Shown in pieces: positions 1-11,600 of a stretch of DNA of 64,000 bases. The stretch is from NCBI GenBank assembly GCA_973895155.1, contig OZ316892.1:3596001-3660000 (forward strand), given 5' to 3'. The first letter of the stretch is position 1, and each line of letters begins with the position of its first letter. A program made the translations under genes and the position numbers. The notes beneath the pieces are model-generated. The model worked only from the letters and a program-made list of their open reading frames with translations, ran no database searches and had not been told where the DNA came from. The stretch is from Marsupella aquatica. Lineage: Eukaryota > Marchantiophyta.

Positions 1-87
1 ATTCCAGAATTCTCAATGTGCATGCTCAGATGAGACAAAATTGGGACAGCTACATGGGCAAATGTGTAATTCTAATAAACAAAATCC

Positions 88-306
88 CTACACTTGACCA
101 ACATAATCAAATCTATGATCTTTTCCTTTGAGAGCCCACAAATGCTCAACTAGATCATTTCACAGCATGTATTGAGTCTCTGAATCCTCAATGACTCGAG
201 TGGCAGCCAAGTATTCTTTCCAGTCACTCGCTTCTTTCTCCTTGCCTAGTCTGTCCTTGATGTTGTTCCCATTCTTGAGGTAAATTCTCCAATCTCTCAT
301 CTTCTA
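88..306 (-). pseudogene. C-terminal fragment of a PIF/Harbinger transposase
   Basis: Read on the minus strand, one frame runs from about 306 down to a TAG at 88-90. It holds the typical C-terminal end of plant Harbinger (HARBI1/ALP1-like) transposases, with a motif of the form NDLVEHLWALKG. The frame is broken by one TGA at 160-162, where the family usually has Arg (LRNDLVEHLW), so a CGA to TGA change is likely. No DDE-domain residues are present in this piece. It is probably the displaced tail of the transposase relic at 2500-3726, which has the same orientation and lacks this end. The roughly 2.2 kb between them would then be a later insertion. The link between the two pieces is inference; the family call rests on the motif. 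Confidence 0.55.
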
Positions 307-388
307 TTATCATCTTACTATAAAAGCGTCAACTGAAGTTTGCTGTGAAGAACCTTGGTCTAGAGTGAAGCCTCTAGACCGTAACTCT

Positions 389-507
389 ATGGTCATCATG
401 TGTATGTGAAAAACTCATATGGATGTGCGTACAAAAAGAGTATTATGCACATAAAGAAGAATGGTATATTATATATTACTATTAAAATGATAGTTTTTTA
501 AAAAATA
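389..507. repeat. Left copy of a ~120-bp dispersed direct repeat
   Basis: This AT-rich segment matches 2348-2465 in the same orientation. Both copies share the core TGAAAAACTCAT, the run GTACAAAAAG/CATACAAAAAG, and the TATTATATAT block followed by ATTAAAATGAT. Identity looks near 80% by eye. The two copies lie about 1.96 kb apart, inside the stretch separating the two halves of the Harbinger transposase relic, so they could be degraded terminal repeats of an element inserted there. A pair of separate MITE insertions would look the same. Confidence 0.6.
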
Positions 508-1451
508 GTATGTAGTATTGCACTAAGGACATAAATCAACATTTAATGTCCAAAACTCGGTATTCGATCCCATGGAAGAACAAGAAAGGAATGATTTTCT
601 ATCATTTAACATTTATGAATGACTAAGGTAACAAAAACACAGGTTTGAGCCTTTTATTATGATTGCTCAGCAAGGCATAGATTTGAAAGTTGCTTAACAT
701 TGTAAATGCAATTAATAAAATGAAAACAAATAACAAAACACAATGAAATCTTGAGGTATGATGAGGGAGTCTAGAAAACACCAAGGTAACTTCTCAACAA
801 CACTTCATTTGACGTGATTTGGGTGGTACATCCGTAAGAACATTTTTGTAATGGTTTACTGTACTAGGATGATTACTAAAATGCCGTCAACACGTCTCAA
901 CTTTTCCTTCCAAAGGTACTCAGAAGAAACTAGTAATCAATCACTTTGATATCCAGTCGGTACTTTGCATCACGAATCATAAACATCATCATGATCAAAT
1001 TGAAGTCATAGGTAATTGGTGAGTAATAATCTTTGCATCCCGTGCACAAGCAATGACACGCCAAAAACTATGCATCAAGAACTCAAGAAGATGGGTTGTC
1101 ACCACTTAAGGAATCTATTCCCTCATACTTCTGAGATTCAACTTCATACAAATAATTTTACTTCAATGATCTAAACTCTCAATCATTCAAACCAAGGAAG
1201 GGAGAAGAATTCCTTTGCATTTGCAAGCTCCATACAAAAACAACATGAAAGCTTTACTTTGCAAAGGTGATTCAATGCTGCAACACATGCCACAAGCACT
1301 ACTTTATTTCTTCACACTCGAGAATGACACAAATTCTACTTCATATAGGCTAGCAGGAACCCAAGGAGACTGAGATACTGAAAGGACATGCCCTTTCATA
1401 TCTAAAGGGTCTTGAATAAACTTAATGACGGTAATCCTTGAAAAGTGAATG
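508..1451. other. AT-rich stretch without a recognised gene
   Basis: I see no open frame of note, no RNA gene and no clear repeat here. It lies within the candidate insertion that splits the Harbinger relic and is followed directly by the palindrome cluster. Confidence 0.6.
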
Positions 1452-1901
1452 GACACTATTGAAAGTGTCAAAAATGCAGGGGACGCTTCTCAAAGCATCG
1501 AGGTTTGAGCGGACGCTTTGCAAAGCGTCGGTTTTTGCGGTAAAACTAATAAATAGTGATTTTGTCAGAATTGTAACTTTTAAACTAAGAGTCGGAATGA
1601 GTTGAAACTTTTCTAGGGTACTCTACTACATATAATCTCTATGTAGACAAAGTTTCAAACTTTTCTGAGACCTCTAAGTGTCTCAAATAAATTGGTAAAA
1701 GTGGTGCGGTGTTATAAAAGTGCAAAAATTGAAATTTTTTCTAAGTGTCGGGAACATAGTGGACGCTTCAGTCAGGCGTCAATACTTGGCGAACGCTTTC
1801 GAAAGCGTCACTTCTCATGTAGACGCTTCTCAAAGCGTAGTGGTCTTGGGTGGACGCTTCAGAAAACGTCCAAAAATACAAGGGACGCTTTACAAAGCGT
1901 C
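1452..1901. repeat. Cluster of eight 18-bp palindromes
   Basis: Eight related short inverted repeats lie within 450 bp, at 1452-1469, 1482-1499, 1512-1529, 1762-1780, 1792-1809, 1822-1839, 1853-1870 and 1884-1901. The copy at 1512 is a perfect 18-bp palindrome (GACGCTTTGCAAAGCGTC), and the copies at 1792 and 1884 are nearly so. They form a left group of three and a right group of five with roughly 30-bp spacing. Each group is followed by a similar AT-rich stretch (about 1535-1690 and 1905-2040), so a larger diverged duplication is likely. Regular, half-site-symmetric motifs like this resemble subterminal transposase-binding sites. That function is inference; the palindromes themselves are read directly. 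Confidence 0.85.
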
Positions 1902-2347
1902 GACGAAGTTGCAGTTGTGCAAAAAAAAAAGCAAAACTAAATTAATTCTAACTTTCAAACCACAAGTTGGTTTGAGCTAAAACTTTTAGGATGATTCTAC
2001 TACGCAACTACTACCTCCTGAAAAAGTATGAGACTTTTCTGATCATGATAACTATTTAATTAAAATAGCAGAGATCGGTTGATCATGATAATTGCACACA
2101 GAGCTCATTCTTGCTGAAGAAGTGTTTTGGAGTCCGGTTCTTGAATCTTCTAGTCTGCATTGCTTCTTGTCCAATATAGGTAATAGCCTTCGATGAAGCA
2201 TAACATTAGATAAAGTGTTCAGTTGATCTAAATTGCTACAATAGGTAACTAGACTACACCTTTGAATTAGAAAAAGTTCAAAATTTATAAAATTTCCATC
2301 ATTTCTAACTAATGTACTGTATTACAATTTTATTAACCTTCAAAGAA

Positions 2348-2465
2348 TATGGCCATCATGTGAAAAACTCATTTGGATGTGCATACAAAAAGAATGATGT
2401 GCACATAAAGGAGAAAGATATATTATATATGATTATTAAAATGATGGATTTTTTATATATGAATA
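2348..2465. repeat. Right copy of the ~120-bp dispersed direct repeat
   Basis: This is the partner of 389-507 in the same orientation, with a 4-bp deletion near its start relative to the left copy. It ends just short of the place where the Harbinger transposase frame resumes (about 2500 on the minus strand). That is where one end of an inserted element would be expected. Confidence 0.6.
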
Positions 2466-2499
2466 GAGAATATATTTTAATGACATTTTTATTGTCCTC

Positions 2500-3726
2500 T
2501 CCGCTATTCATGTTCAAAAAACGGGTAGTCGGGGCTAGTGTTATGTACAATGATACAAGAAAGAACGATGTCTTTGATCACAACTTGGTTGTGGATCCAA
2601 ACAGGATTTTGAATAATGCTAAAATGAGCTTGTAGCACACCAAAAGCTCTCTCAACATCTTTTCATGCACCTTCGTGGCATTTGGCAAACCACTTCCTTG
2701 CTTCACCCTGTGGCAGTGCTATAGTTTGAACAAAGATGGACCAATCTGGATAGATACCATCACTGAGGAGGTAATATCTGTCGTATTGTGATGCATTCAC
2801 AATAAATTTCAAGTCATGAGCCTCACTTCTCAAAAGATTGTTCACCAGTGGGGACCTGTCCAAAACGTTCAAATCATTGTTGCGTCCAAGGAGGCCAAAA
2901 TACGCATGCCAGATCCAGAGGGACTGGTCTGCAATTGCTTCTAACACAATTGATTTTTGTTTGTCCTTGTTTGTGAAGAGCCCTTGCCATGGAACAGGGC
3001 AATTTTTCCAGACATCATGCATGCAATCTAATAAGCAAACATACCAGGAAATCCTCTCCCTTCATTGATTTCCAGTTGTCTCTCCATGTCTTCCTTGGTT
3101 GGTTGCCTCAAGTAATGCCCCTAAAAAACTCCACGAACAGCTCTGCAAAATTTCTTCAAAGAATCCATAGCTGTTGCCTCTCCAATCCGGCAATACTCGT
3201 CCATGGCATCTGCTGAAACTCCAAGCGAAAGTTGTCTCAATGCTGCTGTCATTTTCTGTATTGAGGACAGACCATCCACTCTAGCAGCATCCTGTTTTTG
3301 GAGGAAATAATTGTCAGCTTCACACACTGAATCATGGATTTTCCAAAAGAGATGTCTTCTCATTCTATAGCGCCTCCTAAATTGGGCATCAGTGTACATT
3401 GGATTCTCTAAAAAATAGTCTTTCCATATTCTCTCATGCCCAAGCTCTCTTTCCCGATCAATGTTCTTGCTTTTTCCAGGCAAAGATCCACCTCATTTCT
3501 TGCTTCTGTGTTGTTTGTAGAACTCCATGAGAGCCAGGGGTGCAGAAACTGTTGTGTGCTCCCACCAGGTCTGCTCTTGTTCCAGTTCTTTCAATTCATC
3601 TTGAATCTTTTGATTCAATTGAGTCCGCCATTGACCATGAGAGGTCATCGCGAAATAATAGCATGCAACGACCGCAATTGATTGACAAAAATTGATCACC
3701 AAATAGAACAGGAATTGTTGCTCCAA
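2500..3726 (-). pseudogene. PIF/Harbinger (HARBI1-like) transposase relic
   Basis: The minus strand carries most of a plant Harbinger transposase in pieces. The N-terminal part (3483 down to 3121) has the RRRYRMRRHLFWKI helix region and the segment ending LRQLSLG. The DDE region (3022 down to 2663) contains LLSDGIYPDWSIFV and ALPQGEARKWFAKCHEGA. The frame then continues to about 2500 through KDVERAFGVLQ. At least three lesions break it: an in-frame TAG at 3121-3123, a frameshift near 3030 before the MHDVWKNCP segment, and a TGA at 2663-2665 where the family has ARKDVERAFGVLQ, implying CGA to TGA. A possible upstream coding stretch reaches 3726. The true C-terminus is missing here and probably lies at 88-306. 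These enzymes cut and paste DNA with a TTA/TAA target duplication; this copy cannot be active. Confidence 0.8.
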
Positions 3727-6700
3727 ATGCGAATTTCAATCCCATCCCTAATTAAACTTTGGTCCCTGTGATCATTGAAGCTATGGATGACGTGAAATTG
3801 CGTCGAAGATTTCCAGCTATGGTGGCCAGGTATTGATCGAAGCTGTGGCGCTATGTGTTGAGCATAGACGACAATCGCAACGGCAAGCCCATGAACCATC
3901 CAACGCACAAGAGTCAACACAGAGAGATACATGGTTCACCTCCACATGAGGCTACGTCCACAGGAACACACAAGAGCTTTACTGCACTCTAGGCCGACCG
4001 GCCATACCAAGCATCCACAGCGCAAGCTCTCTCTATCTCTCAACTAGCTCCGTAACAATAAGCCTAAGTTCTCACTCTCCAAGCAAACACCACTTGGTTA
4101 TAGAGTGTGCACAACATGACTAACCTAACCTAGTCTGCGACTAAGGTTAGCCTTAACTACGGTACAATTGTAACTCTAGACCTAAGAGTAAATCATAACA
4201 CTATGGAGTCGATTAAGCTTTGCAACTATGGTGGCCGGGCCTCCTCGAGCATCAAGCAGCAGCCATGCTCGACGTTTTGTGTGGGGTACGTCAACAATGG
4301 AGTTGGACAGGAGCAAGGTGTTTCGAACTCGGGTCAAAAAATAGCGGAGGGATTTAGCAGGATGGGTGGGGAACCCTACCCACTGCAATTAGTGCCCGGA
4401 CCGGCAAGTGCCATTTGGCCTCAGCACTTTGGCTTATATGGACCAGTATGGTCCGCATGGGTGCGGATGCTCTTAGATCTGATAGGTAAGGAACTCAAGC
4501 CTTGGGGCCATTGCCCTTGGTTCCCCACTATATGTCAAGCTTGAGGCATAAATTTTCAGTCAGTCTTTGAATGTCATCTTACTAATAAGGGGGATGGAAA
4601 CCTGCGTTTCAGGTTCCTGTTTAGAGTGAAGCATCTACAGTAGGCAGTGATTCTAAGGGAATAACTTAAATGCATACAGAAAGAGGGATGAGAGCAAAGA
4701 CAAACTGGAAATAATAAAGAAAAAGGAATTTTGCAAGATTTTGTCTCATCTCTATCTACGTTCAACTGTTCACGTAAATATTAGGTAATATGGATAGGGT
4801 TGGAAAACTAGGGTCTATCCATGCACGTTGAGTCTTAGAGTGAGGCTGACTTTACAAGACCTCATGGGCATCTCGTGGGCATTGGTGACTCACCAAAGAC
4901 CTGGGCACTTGTACTTTTTTTAATCAAAGACTTGGAGGGGCATTTTGAGACCAAAAGATAGACTTATGGTCAAAGACATGGGCACTTGTGACTTTTTTTC
5001 ACTAGAGAATTGAAGGGGCCACTTCTCTTTCTACCGACAGACTACACGAAAGAATTGGACGCCACTTCTCTTTCTAAAGATAGACTACACTTCCTTTCAC
5101 CAAAGAACTGGAAGGCCACTTCTCGTGCTGAAGATATATTCGAGACAGAACTCTTGTAAAATAAAATTCAACAATTACAAATTGCTTGAATGAAAGAGCC
5201 AAAAAATTTAATGGTAAGTGTTTGGATCACATTTGAAATGGGTCTAAAATTATGAAACAAATCAGCATGCCACATCAGCATTTCCCCAGAACTTTTATGG
5301 TATCAGTAGACATCATTTCTGAATGGCCATTGAGTTCTTGTAACTAGACACTGTTGCAGCCATTTGACCACCTTTGGAATTGGTCTAACTGAATGGGCCC
5401 AGAGTTCTTGTAATGCCTATTGCAGCCAATTTCATTTATTGTAAGGTCCAGATCTAATCCCTGTTGTTGCCATTTTCATTTATTCTAAGATCCCGATGTA
5501 AAGTGTCATTTCCACTCATTGTAGGTCTTAATCTCGGGAATAAAAAATAGGGACGGGCAGACTTCTTGTGAAGCCACCCTCATTAAATGGAGGGTTGCAA
5601 CCTGACATGGTTATCATGCATGACCCCATTTTGCTAAAGCAAAGCCCTGTCCAACACCTTCAACGAGAAATTGGGCAAGTGATGCATAAATCTCCGTGTG
5701 CCCCAGCCAAAGACTAAATTTGGTACATACAACTGAGGTTGAGCTAGGAGCATTCTCCTGTAGCTTCTTCCAGAAATGATAGCCGTCTTGTATGGCTTTA
5801 TTATACTCTTGGTCAATTTAGGAGCTTTGCAGTCATCGTCAGCAACTTTGACAATTCCCTCTTGCGTGAGTTTGTACATGGAGTCCATTATTGAACCAAA
5901 AGTAATTTTTTGTTATCGATAATAGTTGTCTGATGGTCATCCTTACATGGGAATATGTTCCTGCTCACATGCAATTTGTTTACTTTGATTGAAGAAGATT
6001 GGTTCTGGGACAGTTTTTTATTCCAATCAAACAATTCATCTGTACTGTAATTGCCAACGAATGAGCAAGTGCCAATGGTTTACAGGAAGCCGCATATCTC
6101 ATAAATGTTAGATCGTCTGCAAGCTCTAGTTCAATTAGTGTCTGGTCTAAATTTCTCTTGTCCTAACTAAAGGATAAACTTCAACCAAAATTTATAAATC
6201 AGAAACAAACAAAGTAAAAGGAAAGGAAAGAAAAAGAGGTCCAAAGAGAACACAAACACCAAACAAAGAAAAGGAAAAGCAAGTGCAATCGTAAAAAGAA
6301 AAAGAGAAAAGTATCAAACACTACATGAATGCAAACTCAATGATGAGTGTCCACATTGAAAATGTGACAAGAGCTAAGGTGATTTTCCTAATTAATATCC
6401 TAATTTAAGGTGATTTTCCCCGGCTTTTCAGGGCAAGGTCCTAACATCAGGGCAGAGTGAACTTCAACCCTCTCTTCCTCCTAGTCCATGTCCCTCTGGG
6501 ATCTCTGCGTATTGTCCCCTTGCTTACATAAAATGGCATGCTCCCGACCAGAAATCCTATCCTGTGTTGAGGTATGCTGTAGGCTTTCAAGCAAAATAAA
6601 ACCAAAAAGAGTTAATTATTGCACACTAGAATTGTCGTCCAGATCGAGATCCTGGTGGGATTGCCCTAACTTCTAATTACCCGAGCTGCCCAATGAGCAT

Positions 6701-7279
6701 CTTACACTTGGTTTACACCCTTGTAACTTTGTGAAACGTGTCCTAGGTGCCTTCATCCACGTGCTCGAAAGGGGTAAAGTCTTATCAGAAAAGTACGGTG
6801 TGTGACTGCACATTCTTGCTACATGCCCCACTCTCACCCCCTCCTACAAGACAGTGCTTTCATCACCCAACTTGTTTTTCTGCGGTGGAACACTGCGTTG
6901 GAAGCACGTAGATGTGGGAAGAGTCCCCTCGACGTGGAAAATTTAGCAGCTGCCAATTGCCAACGGCAACCCTTCGAGGTCTCGAATCCATGATTAGGCG
7001 GACGATCGATCAGGCGACTATCGAATGAAACTGTGTCATGTAGCTGCATGCGAAGGAGAGCGAAAATTCTGGGACACGTATGGATTGAGCAGACTTTTAG
7101 TACCCACTCGGGACTTTGGTGTCTCTGCAGTTGCGATCATATCTGTAAATGAAGAACTGTTGCTGATCTTGTTGAAAGGAAGAAATCTCGAAGGTCTGTT
7201 GAAACGTGATCTACTCTCTTTTTTGCAGCAGAACAGGAATAGTTAGGTTGTCAATTAGGTTCTCAAGAGTAGAGCAGCG
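3727..7279. other. Intergenic region upstream of the dehydrogenase
   Basis: No convincing gene is visible in about 3.5 kb. At about 4455-4477 the motif GGATGCTCTTA resembles the end of a Harbinger-type element: the reverse complement reads TAA then GAGCATCC. It may be the right end of the element whose transposase lies at 2500-3726. From about 7000 the base composition becomes more balanced, which fits the promoter and 5' leader of the dehydrogenase. A separate repeat lies at 4870-5150. Confidence 0.5.
4870..5150. repeat. Degenerate tandem repeat, units of ~55-90 bp
   Basis: The phrase GGGCACTTGT followed by a T-run recurs at about 4903 and 4980. The block GCCACTTCTCTTTCTA, followed by a GACAGACTACAC or GATAGACTACAC phrase, recurs at about 5018 and 5070, with a shorter third form near 5115. 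Copies are diverged and unequal in length, so this is an old minisatellite. Confidence 0.55.
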
Positions 7280-8584
7280 ATGGCGGGGGCTTTTGTATCC
7301 GATTTGAAGGCGAAGTTTGGTGCCTCTCCAGCTTCCAACACGGCGCCTACATCGGTGACCATTACTCCAAAGGTGGATGAGTCTCGGCACATGAAAGCAG
7401 TGGAATGGCACGGAAAGCAGGATATCCGGGTGAACACCAAACGCCCAGTGCCAATTATCACCGACCCTACCGACATCATTCTGAAAGTCACGAGTACTTG
7501 CATCTGCGGCTCGGACCTTCATCTGTACCTCGGCAATATGCCCGGGATGGTGAGTGGAGACATCCTCGGACATGAATTCATGGGAATTGTAGACGACGTC
7601 GGGCCGGAAGTGAAAAAAGTGAAGAAGGGCGACAGGGTGGTGGTTTGCTTCGACATTGGTTGTGGCCAGTGTGCATTCTGTCAGGCCAGTCTTCACTCGT
7701 GCTGTGATAGTACAAACTCGAGCGAAGACATGCAAACACTCTTCGGCGCTCGAACTGCAGGATTCTTTGGCTACTCTCATCTCACTGGAGGGTATCCTGG
7801 AGGCCAGTGCGAGTACGTGCGGGTACCGTTTGCCGATGTGAACACATTGAAAATTGACGAGAATTTGCGAATTGACGACGGCTATGTTCCTGATGAAAAA
7901 GTCGTTTTACTGTCGGACATTTTACCCACAGCTTGGCATGCTTGTGAGCTGGGGGAAGTCCACGACGGGGACACAGTGGCAATCTGGGGCGCAGGACCGG
8001 TCGGAATTCTCGCAGCACATTGTGCGATCGTGCGAGGAGCTAAGGAAGTCGCTCTGATCGATGAGATTGAGTATCGCCTGACCTACGCCAAGACGAAACT
8101 TCCCTCGATCCACACTATCAACTTCAAGCAAGAGAAGGTCTACGATGCGCTCAGGAAGCTTTTCCCATACGGCCCTGATGTTGGGATTGATGCAGTCGGT
8201 ATGCACTACGCTCGCTCTTTTGCTGACAAGGCTCAAATTGCCTTGAAGCTGGAAACCGAGACGCCTGAGATTGTGAATGAAGTCATCTACAACGTGCGCA
8301 AGGGTGGGAGAATCTCGCTCATCGGTGCGTACGGAGGATTGGTGAATGGCTTTATGTTGGGCGCGTTCATGGAGAAGCAGTTGACCATGCGCGGCGGACA
8401 AACACCTGTACAAAGGTATTGGGACGATCTCCTGCAAAAAATCGTCGATGGAGTGTTGAAACCTGAAATGGTGATCACACATCAACCCGTCATGGATCAC
8501 GCACCTGCCATGTACAAAAATTTCAACGAGAAATCGGATAAGTGCATCAAGGTGGTGATGCATCCTGGCAAGCTGATGTTGTAA
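7280..8584 (+). CDS. Zinc-dependent alcohol/formaldehyde dehydrogenase (FdhA-like MDR family)
   Basis: This is a single open frame of 434 residues without introns. It belongs to the zinc-containing medium-chain dehydrogenases, closest in motif pattern to glutathione-independent formaldehyde dehydrogenase (FdhA) and fungal or bacterial relatives. Such enzymes oxidise an alcohol or aldehyde with NAD+. Catalytic zinc ligands are visible: C76 in CICGSDLH, H98 in GHEFMG, and D215 in LSDILPTAWH, the Asp typical of FdhA. The structural-zinc cysteines are C128, C131, C134 and C141 (C142 adjacent). The Rossmann motif WGAGPVG is at 236-242, with an acidic D261 ending the second strand, which favours NAD+ over NADP+. 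About 36 residues precede the catalytic core and show no strong targeting signal. The ATG in AGCAGCGATGG is the first in frame. The lack of introns contrasts with the split genes at 14, 27 and 48 kb and could mean transfer or a retrocopy origin. The family is firm; the substrate is not. Confidence 0.93.
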   Translation: MAGAFVSDLKAKFGASPASNTAPTSVTITPKVDESRHMKAVEWHGKQDIRVNTKRPVPIITDPTDIILKVTSTCICGSDLHLYLGNMPGMVSGDILGHEFMGIVDDVGPEVKKVKKGDRVVVCFDIGCGQCAFCQASLHSCCDSTNSSEDMQTLFGARTAGFFGYSHLTGGYPGGQCEYVRVPFADVNTLKIDENLRIDDGYVPDEKVVLLSDILPTAWHACELGEVHDGDTVAIWGAGPVGILAAHCAIVRGAKEVALIDEIEYRLTYAKTKLPSIHTINFKQEKVYDALRKLFPYGPDVGIDAVGMHYARSFADKAQIALKLETETPEIVNEVIYNVRKGGRISLIGAYGGLVNGFMLGAFMEKQLTMRGGQTPVQRYWDDLLQKIVDGVLKPEMVITHQPVMDHAPAMYKNFNEKSDKCIKVVMHPGKLML

Positions 8585-8598
8585 ATCTCCTTGCGCTG

Positions 8599-8633
8599 GA
8601 CTGTATAATTGTATTCTGTACAATCATACAGTC
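8599..8633 (+). other. Hairpin in the 3' UTR of the dehydrogenase
   Basis: Arms GACTGTATAATTGT (8599-8612) and ACAATCATACAGTC (8620-8633) pair at 13 of 14 positions around a 7-nt loop, starting 15 nt after the stop codon. It may act on mRNA stability or 3'-end formation; that role is inference. Confidence 0.8.
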
Positions 8634-11600
8634 TTGGCTCAAGTGCGCTTCACGATGCTCGCAATGTAATTACATGCCGCTTGACTTTTAGGTATTCGCT
8701 CGGTTTTGGAAGTTCGGGAAGTTTTGGGCGAAATTTTGTGTCCAGAATTTTCAGACTGAAGTGTTTTTGATCATTCGATCAGAGCTTTCGCTACTTCAAC
8801 ATGAGTACAAAGTAGTTGCTGTAGATAAGTGAAGCTCGCTATCAATGTATACCGTCGTCGTTGCTGGCTTGAGCTCTTTGTCATTGTGGTCAGCGCTCGA
8901 CAGACTGTACAGCTCGACTCCGACCCAAATTATGTATAGACTCCGACCCAAGTTTAGGTACTGTTTACAAATCGAAGAAAGTGGGAAACTGGGTGTAAAT
9001 GTATAACATTACTTCAACCCATTTTCGTTGCATGTTCCAGTCTGTCAATGTGAGCACAGATGATCCCGCATGTGATCGTTAGGTTTGAACTACTGCGCGG
9101 AAGAGACTTTTGTCTAAACTTCTTTGAGAATATATGTGGATTCTGAAAGCTGGTACTCTTCGTAGATTTAACCTCCGTCGCGGAAAAGATTCTATATGGT
9201 CAATTAAAAGTCCTCAATTCTTCGAGAATCTTGTAAATCTGAAAACTGTGTTCTGTTCGCAGAAGTTTGAAAGTCTGAACGGGATTTTTGGATAATGTGC
9301 ACACTGATGTTGAATTGCGAAAGATGTTTTCTATCCAAACAATAAGAAACACAGAATAAGCACAACGCTTCCCCACACCTCTGAAATGATGGAATGACTG
9401 GTAGGTAAGCACAGACTTGTCCGTAGGTAGTCTTGTTGATCCTCCTCTGTATACGGGTGTGGGGTTAAATTCAAGTTGTGCGCACGATAAACTTTTGGAT
9501 GGGACTAATCCCATCAAATTCCTTAGAATCTTAGTATGTCTGACCAGGGTGTTGAGATCAATCACCACAACATCCATACTAGAGAGACACAGGAAGAGCA
9601 TGAGCATGAGCATTCTGATGCAATATGACTAGAACAATAAATGCTATCACCTGATATATAAAAAAACATATGTGACAATCCTAACCATGACAGCTTGCGA
9701 CCTTTCCGCAAAGGGCTTCCATTGGAGTCAAGGACCATGCCGGTACGTTTTACAGTAAAGTAGAGTGATGTTATGCTATCGGTTGGTGTGAACAATGGAA
9801 ATCTGTAGTACTGGCAGTAGAAACGCTGGAACTACTTTGTAGCCCATCTACAAGAACTCAAATGCAGAAAGGACATCATGCTACTTAGTGATTATGAAGA
9901 GCTGTATTTGCCCAACGAGAATCAAATGAGTGCACATCTTTGATTTTAGAAAAGTCATCTCTCTCTTGCTAGAAGCACTTTTACTCATGACCCAAAATCT
10001 AATCTCTAGTAAATATCTGATTTGGTTACTTTTTCTTGCAATGCAGCTTGCATCGAGCAAGCTGAGGTGATGTGTGTGCATCACCTGAGGTAAAGTCGGC
10101 ATCTCTTGATTGAAGACCGCCGTTTGACAAATTCGAAGTTTCTTCCTGGAAATGCAGACATGGGACTCTGCAAAGAGAAGGCAAAGTAGCAAAATATTGT
10201 TAATACTTATTAGAGTGCCAATCTAGAAGACAGGGACATCTCCGATGCCCATGGCCAGATTTGCCTATGCTATAATATAATAGATACAAGTGCATATTTC
10301 TCCAAAAAACATCCCTTCTCCATTACCCACGCCTGTAAACCCGTTAAAGCATAAAACGCTCGTGTGAGGTCCAAAGCGTCTCTGAGGATTACTATATAAT
10401 ATGGTACTATTGCTGTATATAATCAATTTAATTGATGGTACCTTTGAAAGTCATCAGTTAAAGGCTTTACTGTTCCACTTTGTCACAATGAAATCCCTGA
10501 CAATGATTCTGGACACACAATGAGGGTGGTAATGTGAGTGCTCATCTTAAAGATAGAATTAATGGAAACCAGTCTGACTCTGTAGCCAATAAATCCTTTG
10601 GGAGGGTTCACTCAAGGGCATGCTTCTTGGGATGCTTCCTCCCTATCAATTAAAAATATTTCCTTTGAGTGGGTTTGAAAGCTCACGGACATAATGAATG
10701 ACACGAGTTTCCCTTTTTTCTTTTGTAAAGGTTTGGATTCGAATGACTTGATTTGTTACAGTTTTCAACTCAAATACGTAACCAGGAAACTTCATTGAGC
10801 CAATCCTGAGAGTATGCCCCTGATAATACTTGGATGAACTTTTATAACTGGCATGAACCACGCCCAAACATTGAATATTTATAGAGTAACGCGAGCTACA
10901 TTGAAAATTAAAACTACATGTAAATCAAGATCTAATCAGTAAGTGTGGATGATCAATCATCATTTGAGTTGGATTTCTCTTCAACCACTCAATATCTCAA
11001 GACACACTTGCAGTGGTTCGAAAAGGCATTAAATAGGTTCTTAATGTGCTTGGATGGACTTTTATAACCTGTGTAGTACATTCAAGATTAAAATTAAGTT
11101 CAGGTGTTCAGTAAAGCCCTCACATGAGGGCAGTCCTAAAGAAAAACCCAAAGTGCTTTTCTGGGAGCATGCCCTCATTAAAAGGGCTTTAGGGTGCTTG
11201 GAGCCTGACTCTGAATATTAAGACGAGTTTGAAGGGAAAAAAGCCTATTTATCAACAACGAAAAAGGCCAATACAAAGGTATATTGGACTCAAAGCAAGA
11301 GAAATCCAGACATAGGATTAACACCAAACTTAGAGAAAGAGCAAATGCAAACCGCAAAAACCTAGAAAGGAAGAATAATTCTAGATAAGAGCAATAACGT
11401 GATGAGCTGAGGGTCCACATGTAATGTCCTAACCAAGTTTTTAAGAGGGAAATGGATGTCCTCTAAGGTGTCAACTCTCTACTGTGCCTCAACAGTACCC
11501 ACGGCTAGAAATCTACTATGGACACTCGATCGAGCATGTTGTAATGTCACTGAAATCTGCTGACAAAAGTGCATTTTTAAAAAGGATAGGGGTGGTCATA

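Noticed and set aside
1452-1901. CRISPR-like array
   Set aside because: The repeats are palindromes with irregular spacing and no unique equal-length spacers, and the DNA is plant nuclear.
7211-7780. 189-residue minus-strand frame at the 5' end of the dehydrogenase
   Set aside because: Antisense shadow of the real gene with no family resemblance.
7922-8623. 233-residue open frame on the minus strand opposite the dehydrogenase
   Set aside because: It is antisense to a clearly conserved gene and has no recognisable domain; it follows from the codon bias of the sense strand.
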